NCBI GenBank assembly: GCA_947500005.1
Contig: CANMQJ010000004.1
Span: forward strand, 129,399 to 193,398
Origin: an uncultured Paracoccaceae bacterium
GTDB taxonomy: Bacteria > Pseudomonadota > Alphaproteobacteria > Rhodobacterales > Rhodobacteraceae
DNA length: 64,000 bases
Direction: 5' to 3'
Position numbers and translations under genes: made by a program. Below are positions 9,656-18,923 of the stretch, piece by piece. How positions within the stretch are numbered: position 1 is the first letter of the stretch; every line of letters begins with the position of its first letter. The notes under the pieces were generated by a model. The model saw nothing but the letters and a program-made list of their open reading frames with translations, searched no databases and was not told the DNA's origin.

Positions 9656-9723
9656 CCCGGCCCAACGCTTCGCGGCGCATCTCCGATGCGGCTCGAAGGG
9701 GCGGGAGAGCCGGCCCCTGCCAG

Positions 9724-10974
9724 TCAGGCCGGGTCGAATTTCGGACCATTCTCGGTGAAAGTCACGCGCAGGCCCTCGCGGATCTCGTCGCGGAACTGGT
9801 CAGCGATCGCCTGAAGCGCGTCGGCGCGCCCGCGGGCGGCAAACCGGCGGGGCGAGGCGACGATCAGGCTGTTGTCGTAGCCTTCGGCGGCATGTGCCCA
9901 GATCAGTGGATGCAACTCGCTCACATGATCGCGGATCAGCCAGCGCGCCGCGGCGCAGATCCGCGTCCGCGCCAGATCCGCCCGCTCGTCGAGGCCCATT
10001 CCGGCCCGTAACGTCACCGCGCAATAGGCCGCAAGGCGGTTGATCGTGGCCTGGTCGGGCCTGCGGCGGACGATATCCTGCAACCCGTCGGTGAAGAATT
10101 CCACGTCGACCTGCGCACAGGCTTCGTCATCCTGGGCGATGGCGTCGAAGCAGACCCAGGTATAGCCGCCCGCACCCCAGACCTTCTCGGTCCTTGCCGC
10201 GGTACGGCGCGCCTCGAGTTCAATGCTGGCGTGGCTGCCGAACCATTGCGGCAACATGTGACACCCGAGCGCGCGCATCGGGCGCGGATTGGTCGGATCG
10301 AGGTCGATGAGCACCTCGTAGGCATCGGCCAGGCCCGCGGCGGGCAGACGGCGGCCGGAATGCAGGGCGCAGCGCGCGGCGGCAAGGATCGGGCTTGCCG
10401 TCGCTGCCTGCATGTGCGGAGCGAGCAAGTCCGCCGCGCGATCGAAATGTGCGGCGCTGCGCGCTCGGTTCAGGCGGGGCAGGATGGTGTCCCACCCCTT
10501 GCCGCGCCAGGCCCAGGCGATGTCGATATGCGCCAGGGCGATCACCAGGGCGATCATCGGGTCGTCGCGATGCCCGCGCCGGATCTGCTCGAAGGAAAGG
10601 ATGCCCTGGATCAGCGGTGTACTGTTTGCCGGAGCCCCTTCGGCGATGGCGTGTTCGACCGCGCGCACCACGTCGGACCGTGCACCGTAGGCCAGGAGAT
10701 CGGCGACCGGGGTACCGCCGGGCGTCTTGCTTCGGGCTCCGTCCGCGTCGCGCAATTCATTGGCCAGTTCGTCCCAACGCTCCTGCCGTGCAAGAAATTG
10801 TCCACGCGCGATCGTCTCCTGGCTGATCCTGTCATCGGCGTTTTCAAGAGCCACAGGGATCGACAGGTGATCCTCGACCCGGCGGTTCGTGCGAACGGAT
10901 CGCGAATGATCGGCAGGGGATGAGAACAATCTGGCGCGGAGTGTGCCGATCGCTCGGCGGGTGGTATTCAGCAT
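9724..10974 (-). CDS. Conserved-looking protein of unknown function
   Basis: 416 aa from the ATG at 10974 (MLNTTRRAIG). A TTG 63 bases upstream would give 437 aa but has no better ribosome binding site. The protein is soluble, rich in Ala, Arg and Trp, and predicted mostly helical; blocks such as FLARQERWDELANELRDAD and RAARCAL-like stretches suggest repeated helical hairpins (a TPR-like impression), but I recognise no family. There is no signal peptide or membrane segment. It follows the pepN/SDR/membrane run on the same strand after a gap of about 130 bases and may be transcribed alone. Its base composition matches the neighbours, so there is no sign of recent transfer. Confidence 0.75.
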   Translation of the reverse strand: MLNTTRRAIGTLRARLFSSPADHSRSVRTNRRVEDHLSIPVALENADDRISQETIARGQFLARQERWDELANELRDADGARSKTPGGTPVADLLAYGARSDVVRAVEHAIAEGAPANSTPLIQGILSFEQIRRGHRDDPMIALVIALAHIDIAWAWRGKGWDTILPRLNRARSAAHFDRAADLLAPHMQAATASPILAAARCALHSGRRLPAAGLADAYEVLIDLDPTNPRPMRALGCHMLPQWFGSHASIELEARRTAARTEKVWGAGGYTWVCFDAIAQDDEACAQVDVEFFTDGLQDIVRRRPDQATINRLAAYCAVTLRAGMGLDERADLARTRICAAARWLIRDHVSELHPLIWAHAAEGYDNSLIVASPRRFAARGRADALQAIADQFRDEIREGLRVTFTENGPKFDPA

Positions 10975-11104
10975 ATCTGGCAAGAGGACCTTAACGACTT
11001 CGGGGTGCTGCGAAAATGCAGGGCCATTTGGGCGCAATCGTGACGCTGCTTGGGTATCGCCGGCCCGATTTCGGGGCAGATGTGCCGGATCGGCAGGCCT
11101 CTGC

Positions 11105-11533
11105 CTAGAAGGTGGCGAAATGGTGCCGTTCGACCTTGAGCCCGCGCGCCTCCAGTTCGGATTCGAAGGCGCGGTGGGGCGGCGTGGCCTCCTGCGGCAG
11201 GCGCACGCGCTTGCCGTCGCGCAGGATCAGCGTGACCCGGACCGAGAAATCCCACCGCGTGTCGAAGCGCAGCCGCTCGATCTCGGCCAGGTCGACCGCC
11301 CCTTCGCGACGGCCGGTGAACCAGTGCAGGCGGGTCTCGTCCAGGTCCATTCCGGCGGCGGAATCGGTCCAGATGTCCCAGACAAGCGGGACAACCGGCA
11401 AGGCAAGCAGGACCAGCAGCCACCACGCCGCGCCGAATGCCAGGCCAGGCGCGGCCAAACCGGCAAGCCACAGGATGACGATGGTCAGGCTGCGCGGCGA
11501 ACGGTTGCGGCGGATGAACCGCAATGGCGCCAT
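11105..11533 (-). CDS. Small two-TM membrane protein of unknown function
   Basis: 142 aa. A basic N-terminus (MAPLRFIRRNRSPRS) precedes two hydrophobic segments at about residues 16-37 and 38-52, then a soluble domain of roughly 85 residues containing RFDTRWDFSVRVTLILRDGK. The arrangement resembles bacterial PH-like (DUF-type) membrane proteins, but no specific family can be named. Its start overlaps the SDR stop as TGATG (one shared base), so translation is probably coupled to the SDR gene in a pepN-SDR operon. Confidence 0.75.
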   Translation of the reverse strand: MAPLRFIRRNRSPRSLTIVILWLAGLAAPGLAFGAAWWLLVLLALPVVPLVWDIWTDSAAGMDLDETRLHWFTGRREGAVDLAEIERLRFDTRWDFSVRVTLILRDGKRVRLPQEATPPHRAFESELEARGLKVERHHFATF

Positions 11534-12273
11534 CAGCGCCCGCCGGTCACGTCGAGCGTGGTGCCCGTGATGTAGGAGGCCTCCCCCGACAGCAGGTAAA
11601 GGATCGCGCGGGCGACCTCCTCGGCACTGCCCGCGCGTTTCATCGGCACGTTCGGTACAAGGCGCGCCAACCGGTCGGGTTCGCCGCCCTTGGCATGGAT
11701 CCCGGTCTCGATCAGGCCGGGACGCACCGCGTTGACGCGAATGTTCTCGGCCGCCACCTCGTCGGCGAGCCCCTTGGTGAAGGTATCGATCGCGGCCTTG
11801 CTGGCGGCGTAGTCAACGAATTGGTTGGCCGAGCCCAGCCGGGCCGCAGCGGAGGAGATGTTGACGATGCTGCCGCCCTCTGCCTGCGCCTGCATCCGCA
11901 GGACGGCCTCCTTCGCGACCAGCATGGCGCCGATCACGTTGACGTCGAACATGCGCCGCAGCCGGGCGTGGGTCAGGTCGGTCACCCGGGCGGTCTGGTC
12001 CACGATACCGGCGTTGTTCACCAGCCCGTCCAGCCGGTCGAACCCCGCATCAAGCACGCCGAAGATCTGCGCGATCTGGTCGGGATCTGCCACGTCCCCG
12101 GGGCAGAGCACGGTGCGCGCGCCGCAGGCCTCGGCCTCCTGCGCGACGGCTTCGGCCCCTGCCCGGTCGGTGCGATAGTTCAGCGCCAGATCCCAGCCAC
12201 GCGTTGCCGCCAGCCGGGCCGTCGCCGCACCGATGCCGGCACTTGCACCCGTGACGAGGAGAACCCTGCGCAT
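11533..12273 (-). CDS. SDR-family NAD(P)-dependent oxidoreductase
   Basis: 246 aa, a classical short-chain dehydrogenase. The cofactor loop TGASAGIG is at residues 8-15, NNAG at 86-89, the catalytic Ser in NISSAAARLGS (about 140), and YAASK at 155-159 giving Tyr155 and Lys159. It ends in GTTLDVTGGR, the usual C-terminal motif. The basic residues after the glycine loop (NYRTDRAGAE) suggest NADP(H) preference. The substrate is unknown. The gene begins four bases after the pepN stop and overlaps the next gene, so all three are likely one transcript. Confidence 0.92.
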   Translation of the reverse strand: MRRVLLVTGASAGIGAATARLAATRGWDLALNYRTDRAGAEAVAQEAEACGARTVLCPGDVADPDQIAQIFGVLDAGFDRLDGLVNNAGIVDQTARVTDLTHARLRRMFDVNVIGAMLVAKEAVLRMQAQAEGGSIVNISSAAARLGSANQFVDYAASKAAIDTFTKGLADEVAAENIRVNAVRPGLIETGIHAKGGEPDRLARLVPNVPMKRAGSAEEVARAILYLLSGEASYITGTTLDVTGGR

Positions 12274-12276
12274 GGC

Positions 12277-14829
12277 TCAATCCCCCCGGATGCGCGAGAT
12301 CATCTCGGTCGTGTCGCGCGACAGGTCGGGCGCGGCGGCGATGCGGTCGAGCTGTTCCCTGACCAGTGCCTGCCGGCCGGCATCGTATCGTTTCCAGGTC
12401 TGGAACGGCGAGCACATGCGCGCGGTCGTCTGCGGGTTCACCGGGTCGAGACGCAGCAGCCAATCGGCCAGAAGCCGGTAGCCTGCGCCGCTTTCATGAT
12501 GAAAGCCCGCATGGTTCATCGCCAGCGCCCCCAGCACGGCACGGAAACGGTTGGGGTTCTTCCAGTTGAAATCGGGATGCTGGGTCAGGCGCGCGGCGAT
12601 ATCGGCGGCCTGGTCGGGATCGGCGAGCGAAGCCTGGAGGGCGAACCACTTGTCCATCACCAGGCGATCATCCTTCCACTGGTCGTAGAAGGCCGTGACC
12701 TGCTCCTCGCCCTTGCCGGCGCGGATCAGCGCGCCGAGGGCCGCAAGCTGCAGCGTCATGTTGTCGGCACGCCCGTATTCCTGCGCGGCCAGCGCGCCGC
12801 CATCCAGCCGGGTGGTCAGGCTCAGCACGGCGCCGCCCAGCGCGCGCTTGCCCGCCTGCGCGGCATCGGGACTGTAGGGCGCGTCGACCTGCGCCTCGGC
12901 ATGGAGGCGCGGCAGCAGGTCCTGCATGTGCGCGGCCATCGTGTGGCGCAGCGTCTCGACCGCGCGCCAGATCGCCATCGGGTCGGGGGTGTGGCCGCGC
13001 TCATGCAGGGACGATGCCAGTTCGGACTGTCCCGGCAGGCCCAGCATCAGCGCGCGGTAGGCCGGGTCGAGCGTGTCGTCCCGCATCACCGCCTGTACCC
13101 CGTCGAGATAGGCGGGCTCGGGTGTTGCGCCCCCTGTGATCATCGACAGCAGCGTTTCCATTGCCAGCGAACGGGCCGCCTCCCACCGGTTGAACGGGTC
13201 GGTGTCACGGGCCAGCAGAAAGGCGCGCTCCTCGGTAGTGGTGACCCGATCAAGGATCACGGGCGCTGAAAAGCCGCGCAGGATCGAGGGAATGGGCTTC
13301 GCCGAAAGCCCCTCGAACAGAAAGCTCTGCCGTTCCCCGGTCAGCTCCAGAACCTGCGTCTCGCGGACCTCGTCGCCATTGGGTCCAAGCAGGCCCACCG
13401 CCACCGGGATCACCTGCGGGGCCTTGTCGGGCTGGCCGGGCGTGGGCGGCGTGTGCTGCGTGAGCGTCAGGGTATAGGAGCCGTCCTGCCACGCCTCCTC
13501 GACCTTAACGCGCGGCGTGCCAGCCTGGCTGTACCAGCGTTTGAACTGCGACAGGTCGCGGCCCGTCACGTCCTCGAACACCTTGAGCCAGTCCTCGATC
13601 GTGCAGGCCTGCCCGTCATGGCGCGCGAAATAGAGGTCGAGCGCCTCGGCATAGGCGGCATCGCCCACCAGCCGCTTGAGCATCCCGATCACCTCGGCGC
13701 CCTTTTCATAGACGGTCGCGGTGTAGAAGTTGTTGATCTCCTGAAAGCTCTCGGGTCGCACCGGATGGGCCAGCGGGCCGTTATCCTCGGGGAACTGGCG
13801 GGAGCGCAGGTCGATCACGTCGCCGATCCGCTTGACCGGGGCCGAGCGCATGTCGCTGGTGAACTGGCTGTCGCGATAGACGGTCAGCCCCTCCTTGAGG
13901 CAGAGCTGGAACCAGTCCCGGCAGGTGATGCGGTTGCCGGTCCAGTTGTGAAAGTATTCATGCGCGATGATCGCCTCGATCCGCTCGAAATTGGCGTCGG
14001 TGGCCGTTTCCGGGCTGGCCAGCACGGCGGCGGAGTTGAAGATGTTCAGCCCCTTGTTCTCCATCGCGCCCATGTTGAAATCGTCCACGGCGACGATGTT
14101 GAACACCTCGAGGTCGTATTCGCGGCCATAGACCTCCTCGTCCCAGCGCATGGATTTCTTCAGCGCCTCCATCCCGAAGGCGCATTTGTGCTCGTCTCCG
14201 GGCCGCACCCAGAGGTTCAGGGCCACCTTGTCGCCCGAAGCGGTGGTGAAACTGTCGGAATGGGCGATCAGATCGCCCGCGACCAGCGCGAAGAGATAGG
14301 CCGGCTTGGGCCAGGGATCGGTCCATTCCACCCAGCCCTCTCCGCTTGCGGTCTGGTTGCCGTTCGACAACATGACGGGCAGATCGCCGTTGATCCGGAC
14401 GGTGAAGGTGCTCATCACGTCGGGCCGGTCGGGGTAGAAGGTGATCTTGCGGAACCCTTCGGCCTCGCATTGCGTGCAATACATGCCGTTCGACATGTAG
14501 AGTCCTTCGAGCGCGGTGTTGTTGGCCGGGTCGATCTCGACCTCCGATTCCCACAGGAAGGGTCCGTCGGGCACCGCGCAGGTGAGGCCCAGATCGGTCA
14601 GGTCTGGCGTGACCTCTTTCCCGTCGATGCGGGCGCGGATCAGCTTGAGCCCCTCGCCATGCAGAAAGAAGGTCCGGTCGCTTGCCTCGGGGTTCGGCTG
14701 GAACGCGATACGCGCGGTCACGCGCGTGGCGTTCGGCGAAAGATCGAAGCTCAGCGCAACGCTGTCCACGAGATATCCGAACGGGGTGTAATCCTTGAGA
14801 TAGATGGTCGTGGGGGTCGCGTCGCGCAT
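12277..14829 (-). CDS. pepN: Aminopeptidase N (M1 zinc metallopeptidase)
   Basis: 850 aa, typical of bacterial PepN. It removes N-terminal residues from peptides in the cytoplasm. GAMEN is at residues 254-258 (N-terminus recognition) and the zinc site HEYFHNWTGNR at 290-300 with the downstream Glu; the catalytic Tyr lies in ATVYEKGAEVIGM. The C-terminal half is the helical DUF3458 domain with FQTWKRYD near the end, a mark of the proteobacterial PepN type. The ATG at 14829 has AAGGAG upstream. First gene of a likely pepN-SDR-membrane-protein operon. Confidence 0.97.
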   Translation of the reverse strand: MRDATPTTIYLKDYTPFGYLVDSVALSFDLSPNATRVTARIAFQPNPEASDRTFFLHGEGLKLIRARIDGKEVTPDLTDLGLTCAVPDGPFLWESEVEIDPANNTALEGLYMSNGMYCTQCEAEGFRKITFYPDRPDVMSTFTVRINGDLPVMLSNGNQTASGEGWVEWTDPWPKPAYLFALVAGDLIAHSDSFTTASGDKVALNLWVRPGDEHKCAFGMEALKKSMRWDEEVYGREYDLEVFNIVAVDDFNMGAMENKGLNIFNSAAVLASPETATDANFERIEAIIAHEYFHNWTGNRITCRDWFQLCLKEGLTVYRDSQFTSDMRSAPVKRIGDVIDLRSRQFPEDNGPLAHPVRPESFQEINNFYTATVYEKGAEVIGMLKRLVGDAAYAEALDLYFARHDGQACTIEDWLKVFEDVTGRDLSQFKRWYSQAGTPRVKVEEAWQDGSYTLTLTQHTPPTPGQPDKAPQVIPVAVGLLGPNGDEVRETQVLELTGERQSFLFEGLSAKPIPSILRGFSAPVILDRVTTTEERAFLLARDTDPFNRWEAARSLAMETLLSMITGGATPEPAYLDGVQAVMRDDTLDPAYRALMLGLPGQSELASSLHERGHTPDPMAIWRAVETLRHTMAAHMQDLLPRLHAEAQVDAPYSPDAAQAGKRALGGAVLSLTTRLDGGALAAQEYGRADNMTLQLAALGALIRAGKGEEQVTAFYDQWKDDRLVMDKWFALQASLADPDQAADIAARLTQHPDFNWKNPNRFRAVLGALAMNHAGFHHESGAGYRLLADWLLRLDPVNPQTTARMCSPFQTWKRYDAGRQALVREQLDRIAAAPDLSRDTTEMISRIRGD

Positions 14830-15012
14830 TCTGTCTCGCTCCTTCCGAAAGCTGGGGGGACGTTAGGAAACTCGTCTCCGGGCCGCAAGCGGGCTTTGCC
14901 CTCCGGCGGAGATCGCGGTCTGGTGCCGATCCCGGACGATCTGCCGCGCGGCTCTGGTCAAGTTGCCCCCTGCCCGGTTATATGCGGGCGCGAGAGAGCA
15001 GAGAGGCACCGC

Positions 15013-15522
15013 ATGACCCGTTATGAGTACAAGGTCGTTCCCGCGCCCACCAAGGGTATCAAGGCCAAGGGCGTCAAGACGCCCGAGGGGCGGTTCGCGC
15101 TGACCGTCGAACAGCTCTTGAACGAGATGGGCGCGGCGGGCTGGGAGTTCCAGCGGGCCGAGCTTCTGCCCAGCGACGAACGATCGGGCCTGACGGGGTC
15201 GGTGGTGAACTGGCGCAACGTGCTGGTGTTCCGGCGTGCGCTGGGAGCGATGGCCGAGGATGTCACACCCGATGTCACGCCCACGCTTGAAGCCCCCTCC
15301 TCCGAGGTCAAGCAGGACCACCCACCCACGCCCGGCCTGCGCCCGGTGCCGGGGCCTGCGGCCTTCGAGGCACCCAAGCCGATCCACCAGGATGCGGACG
15401 AACCGCCGCTGCGGGTCGTCGCATCGAACAGGCAGAAGGAAGACGCGCCACGCGAGAATCCCGACCACGCAGAAGGCGAGACCCCCGTGTCCGAAGAGAC
15501 CGAAGAGCGCCCGCGGGATTGA
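15013..15522 (+). CDS. DUF4177 domain protein
   Basis: 169 aa. The N-terminal MTRYEYKVVPAPTKG and GWEFQRAELLPSDER match the small DUF4177 domain (about 60 residues, function unknown). The rest is a Pro/Glu-rich, probably disordered tail. The start at 15013 is chosen because the domain begins there; the same frame runs far upstream through the pepN antisense strand only because the frame lacks stops. The stop is six bases from the convergent BolA stop. Confidence 0.85.
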   Translation: MTRYEYKVVPAPTKGIKAKGVKTPEGRFALTVEQLLNEMGAAGWEFQRAELLPSDERSGLTGSVVNWRNVLVFRRALGAMAEDVTPDVTPTLEAPSSEVKQDHPPTPGLRPVPGPAAFEAPKPIHQDADEPPLRVVASNRQKEDAPRENPDHAEGETPVSEETEERPRD

Positions 15523-15528
15523 GCCGGC

Positions 15529-15783
15529 TCAGGCGTCGAGGTCGAGGGACAGCGCGTGGATGCGCGGCACCAGGTCGCCCAATGCCTCATGCACCGCGCG
15601 GTGCCGCTGGAGCCGGGTCTTGCCGGCGAAGGCCACGCTGCGAATGCGTACGTTGAAATGGCTTTCGCCACCTTCTACATAGCCCGCGTGGCCGCGATGG
15701 CGCTCGCTGTCGTCGACCACCTCGAGTTCACGGGGGTCGAAGGCGGATTTCAGCCGGTTACGGATTTCTTCTATGATGCTCAT
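15529..15783 (-). CDS. BolA family protein
   Basis: 84 aa. It starts MSIIEEIRNRLKSAF and contains GHAGYVEGGESHFNVRI and RHRAVHEALGD, the class II KH-like BolA fold with the conserved His involved in [2Fe-2S] binding with monothiol glutaredoxins. In alphaproteobacteria such proteins take part in iron-sulfur and iron regulation and cell morphology. The ATG at 15783 is used because the conserved domain begins there, and AGGCAGG lies upstream. It is divergent from the J-domain gene, a pairing I recall as common in Rhodobacterales. Confidence 0.93.
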   Translation of the reverse strand: MSIIEEIRNRLKSAFDPRELEVVDDSERHRGHAGYVEGGESHFNVRIRSVAFAGKTRLQRHRAVHEALGDLVPRIHALSLDLDA

Positions 15784-15898
15784 GCCTGCCTCTGCACAAC
15801 GGGTCGGAAAAATCTTGGCCCACCCTCTTCTATCTTCGGCCCGGTAGACTAAACTGCTGCCTCCGAGTCGAAAAGACACCTTCGCAAGGATGAGTGCC

Positions 15899-16525
15899 AT
15901 GGCCAAACCAGACCCTTTCGGGTTCGATATGTCCGTCTCCTCTGCCAAGAAGAAGAATCCGCGTGGGCGGCGTGGCATGTCGGGAGCGTCCGAAACATCG
16001 GTCCGCGTCTGCGACCACGAGGGCTGCGACGCGCCGGGCAAGTACCGCGCGCCCAAGGCGCCCGACGTGCTGGACGATTACTTCTGGTTCTGCCAGCAGC
16101 ATGTACGCGAGTACAACAACAAGTGGAATTTCTTCGAGGGCACAACAGAGGCCGAACTGAACGCCCAGATGTCCAAGGACAAGGTCTGGGAGCGGACGAC
16201 CAAGCCGCTGGGCGACCCCGAGGCGCGCGCCTGGGCGCGCCTGGGCATCGAGGACCCGCACCAGGTGCTGGGCCAGAACGCGACCAAGAATCCCGGCCGC
16301 AACGGCAACGGCGGCGGCAAGCGGTTGCCCCCCACAGAGCGGCGCGCGATCGAGATCCTCGAAGCCAAGGACAACTGGAGCAAGGCCGAGGTGCGCAAGG
16401 CCTACAAGAAACTCATCAAGGTGCTGCATCCCGACATGAACGGCGGCGATCGCAGCCAGGAAGAGCAGTTGCAAGAGGTCGTCTGGGCCTGGGACCAGAT
16501 CAAGGATAGCCGCAACTTCAAGTGA
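15899..16525 (+). CDS. J-domain (DnaJ-like) co-chaperone
   Basis: 208 aa from the ATG at 15899, eight bases after AAGGA; the ATG at 15890 would overlap that site. A C-terminal J domain occupies about residues 145-205 and has the diagnostic HPD in LIKVLHPDMNGGD, which stimulates Hsp70 ATPase. The N-terminal region has a Cys/His pattern (VCDHEGCDAPG, then WFCQQHV), possibly a small metal site, followed by EYNNKWNFFEG. There is no Gly/Phe region or DnaJ zinc fingers, so it is a specialised J protein. Its client is unknown. It is followed by the FAS1/cobS region. Confidence 0.9.
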   Translation: MAKPDPFGFDMSVSSAKKKNPRGRRGMSGASETSVRVCDHEGCDAPGKYRAPKAPDVLDDYFWFCQQHVREYNNKWNFFEGTTEAELNAQMSKDKVWERTTKPLGDPEARAWARLGIEDPHQVLGQNATKNPGRNGNGGGKRLPPTERRAIEILEAKDNWSKAEVRKAYKKLIKVLHPDMNGGDRSQEEQLQEVVWAWDQIKDSRNFK

Positions 16526-16550
16526 GGCGCATCGGAGGTCCGTTTCCGGC

Positions 16551-16754
16551 TCAGGTCAGCAGAAGGTCCACCTGTCGCATGATCTCGTCTACGCAGTCGT
16601 GAACGGACATGCCGTGGAAAACCGCAGGCCTGAGACCCGTCGTGTAGATCGCGAAGATCGCACTGGTCGCGCGCTGTATGTCGAGAGCCTTGCGAAATTC
16701 ACCGGATAGGGCCCCCTCGTCGAGAACATCTCGGCCACGGCGCGCAGCTTCTGA
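16551..16754 (-). pseudogene. Possible C-terminal remnant of a TetR-like regulator
   Basis: The minus-strand frame encodes about 67 residues ending in VHDCVDEIMRQVDLLLT, with GALSGEFRKALD before it. These resemble the C-terminal ligand domain of TetR-type regulators. No helix-turn-helix N-terminus exists in any frame upstream: the frame runs into a hairpin and the FAS1 gene. I read it as a decayed fragment. The rest of the 372 bp between the J-domain gene and the FAS1 gene holds nothing else recognisable. Low certainty. Confidence 0.35.
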
Positions 16755-16856
16755 TGCCTTGAACACCGTTGTCCTGTTGACGCAAGGGCGGGCCGGCGGC
16801 GGCCTCCGCAAGGCGCGCGAGATCTCCTCTGCGGGGCGATTGCGCCAAAGGCCGGT

Positions 16857-16886
16857 GACCCGGCATACGAGAGCGCATGCCGGGTC
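16857..16886 (-). terminator. Hairpin following the FAS1 gene
   Basis: A perfect 10-bp stem (16857-16866 with 16877-16886) begins 11 bases past the FAS1 stop. There is no clear T-run on the minus strand, so termination is probable but not certain. Confidence 0.5.
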
Positions 16887-16897
16887 GGGCGACACGG

Positions 16898-17449
16898 TCA
16901 CATGGTAGGGAGAAGGACCGTGTCGATCACGTGGATCACGCCGTTCGACTGGTCGACATCGGCAATGGTAACATTGGCGCGACGGCCACGTGGATCTTCG
17001 AGAACGATTTGGTCGCCTTCCATCATGGCCTTGAGCGTGCAGCCACCGACGGTGGGAATCGGATGCATTCCGCCATCGTCGCTGATCATGCCCATGATGG
17101 CGTCCGACATGGCGTCGGCCTGAACGACATGACAGGTCAGAACCTTTTGCAGCGCCGCCTTGTTCTCGGGCTTGAGGAGTTCTTCGACCGTTCCTGCCTG
17201 AAGCATCGCGAAAGCGTCGTCGGTGGGCGCGAAAACCGTGAACGGCCCCTCACCCGCCAGAGTGTCCACGAGGCCCGCGGCCTTGACGGCGGCGACGAGT
17301 GTTTCGTGATCGGCCGAGTTCACGGCGTTCTCGACGATGTTGCGATCCGCGTACATGGCGGCGCCGCCGACCATCGGGTTCTCGGCCCAGGCCGGCGCAA
17401 GGGTCACGGCGGCGAACGCGGCAGCGGCGGTCAATGTCTTGAAGTTCAT
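16898..17449 (-). CDS. Secreted fasciclin (FAS1) domain protein
   Basis: 183 aa. The signal peptide MNFKTLTAAAAFAAVTLAPAWA ends with an AWA|E cleavage site. One FAS1 domain follows, with GPFTVFAPTDDAFAML (H1 box region) and ANVTIADVDQSNGVIHVIDTVLLP (H2 box). FAS1 proteins are adhesion or matrix-type proteins; in bacteria they are often periplasmic or secreted with unclear roles. The ATG at 17449 follows GGAGGTACC; an upstream in-frame start would put 47 non-signal residues first. It is divergent from cobS across a 279 bp spacer. Confidence 0.92.
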   Translation of the reverse strand: MNFKTLTAAAAFAAVTLAPAWAENPMVGGAAMYADRNIVENAVNSADHETLVAAVKAAGLVDTLAGEGPFTVFAPTDDAFAMLQAGTVEELLKPENKAALQKVLTCHVVQADAMSDAIMGMISDDGGMHPIPTVGGCTLKAMMEGDQIVLEDPRGRRANVTIADVDQSNGVIHVIDTVLLPTM

Positions 17450-17566
17450 GTCGGTACCTCCTTGATCATTCTCGATCTGTTGCAAGCGCATGGCCCTTTT
17501 GGTCACGGCTTGTGCATAGCTACGGGGGCACCCGGAAAAGAGTTTCGCCGGTGGTGATCCGATCCT

Positions 17567-17584
17567 GATCACGAAAGCGTGATC
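17567..17584. promoter_or_regulatory. Inverted repeat in the FAS1-cobS divergent spacer
   Basis: GATCACG-AAAG-CGTGATC, perfect 7-bp arms, centred about 150 bases from cobS and 125 bases from the FAS1 start. A related GGTGGTGATC half-site lies at 17550-17560. A shared operator is possible; no regulator is identified. Confidence 0.4.
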
Positions 17585-17728
17585 CACCAAGCACCGGCCC
17601 CGGCCGGGCCGACAGACGCAGCGCTAAGGGCGACGGAACAAACCGGCAGCGGCGTGGCCTTTCCCTTGCACGCCTGCGCGATATGTTGCACGAGGGAGCG
17701 GTGATTTCGGAAGGATCAGAGGCAGACT

Positions 17729-18715
17729 ATGGCGGACGGCATGATTGGTATGAACGCGAAACCCACCGAAGAGATTTCGGTGAGCGAGGTTTTCGGCTTC
17801 GACACCCCGATGAAGGTCAAGGGCTTTGCCGAAGCCAGCGACCGCGTTCCCGCCATCGATTCGACCTACAAGTTCGATCCTGACACCACGCTCGCGATCC
17901 TGGCAGGTTTCGCCCATAACCGCCGCGTCATGATCCAGGGCTATCACGGTACCGGCAAGTCGACCCATATCGAACAGGTGGCCGCACGCCTCAACTGGCC
18001 GTGCGTTCGGGTAAACCTCGACAGCCACATCTCCCGGATCGACCTGATCGGCAAGGATGCGATCAAGCTGCGCGACGGCAAGCAGGTGACCGAGTTTCAC
18101 GAGGGCATCCTGCCCTGGGCACTGCGCAACCCGGTGGCGATCGTATTCGACGAATACGATGCCGGCCGCGCCGACGTGATGTTCGTGATCCAGCGCGTGC
18201 TGGAGCATGATGGCAAGCTCACCCTGCTCGACCAGAACGAGATCATCACGCCGAACCCCTTCTTCCGCCTGTTCGCCACGGCGAATACTGTGGGCCTGGG
18301 CGATACTACCGGCCTCTATCACGGCGTGCAGCAGATCAACCAGGCACAGATGGACCGCTGGTCTTTGGTGGCCACTCTGAACTACCTCAGCCACGATGCC
18401 GAGACGACGATCGTTCTGTCCAAGGCCCCGCATTACAATACCGCGCAGGGCCGCAAGATCGTCAGCCAGATGGTGACCGTCGCCGACCTGACGCGCACGG
18501 CCTTCATGTCGGGCGATCTCTCGACGGTGATGAGCCCGCGGACGGTGATCAACTGGGCGCAGAATGCCGAGATCTTCCGCGACGTGGGCTATGCCTTCCG
18601 CCTGTCCTTCCTCAACAAGTGCGACGAGTTGGAGCGTCAGACCGTGGCGGAGTTCTACCAGCGCTGCTTCGACGAGGAACTGCCCGAAAGCGCGGCGAGC
18701 GTCTCGCTGGGCTGA
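17729..18715 (+). CDS. cobS: Aerobic cobaltochelatase subunit CobS
   Basis: 328 aa, the normal length. CobS is the AAA+ ATPase that, with CobT and CobN, inserts Co2+ into hydrogenobyrinic acid a,c-diamide in aerobic vitamin B12 synthesis. Walker A is GYHGTGKS (residues 71-78) and Walker [11 protein letters not shown] (137-146); [17 protein letters not shown] is the sensor region. The ATG at 17729 has GGATCAGAGGCAG upstream. Other cob genes, including cobN, are not in the window. A strong terminator follows, so cobT must have its own promoter. Confidence 0.97.
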   Translation: MADGMIGMNAKPTEEISVSEVFGFDTPMKVKGFAEASDRVPAIDSTYKFDPDTTLAILAGFAHNRRVMIQGYHGTGKSTHIEQVAARLNWPCVRVNLDSHISRIDLIGKDAIKLRDGKQVTEFHEGILPWALRNPVAIVFDEYDAGRADVMFVIQRVLEHDGKLTLLDQNEIITPNPFFRLFATANTVGLGDTTGLYHGVQQINQAQMDRWSLVATLNYLSHDAETTIVLSKAPHYNTAQGRKIVSQMVTVADLTRTAFMSGDLSTVMSPRTVINWAQNAEIFRDVGYAFRLSFLNKCDELERQTVAEFYQRCFDEELPESAASVSLG

Positions 18716-18736
18716 GCCGACAACGTACCAACCTCG

Positions 18737-18765
18737 AAGGGCGCCCGGGTGGCGCCCTTTTCTCT
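18737..18765 (+). terminator. Rho-independent terminator after cobS
   Basis: A perfect 9-bp stem (18737-18745 with 18751-18759) with 5-nt loop CGGGT, followed by TTTCTCTT, 21 bases after the cobS stop. Confidence 0.88.
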
Positions 18766-18923
18766 TCACCGGACAGGAGGGACCAGGCGAAGGCGCCCCG
18801 GCCTCCGCTGACCTGCGGCGCAGGCCATCCGCGCGACGCGATTGCCGGGCGCTCTTTCTCGGGCTTCGTTGACAGTCTTGGCGGCGCGTTCCACGAAGGT
18901 ACCGAGCCCAGGAGGACCAAGAC

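Noticed and set aside
13453..15012. Upstream extension of the DUF4177 frame through the pepN antisense strand
   Set aside because: The conserved domain starts at 15013 and the extension has no domain; the frame merely lacks stops.
17450..17728. Cobalamin riboswitch before cobS
   Set aside because: I looked for the conserved B12-box and the GCC-A-CTG core and did not see them; only a short inverted repeat is present.
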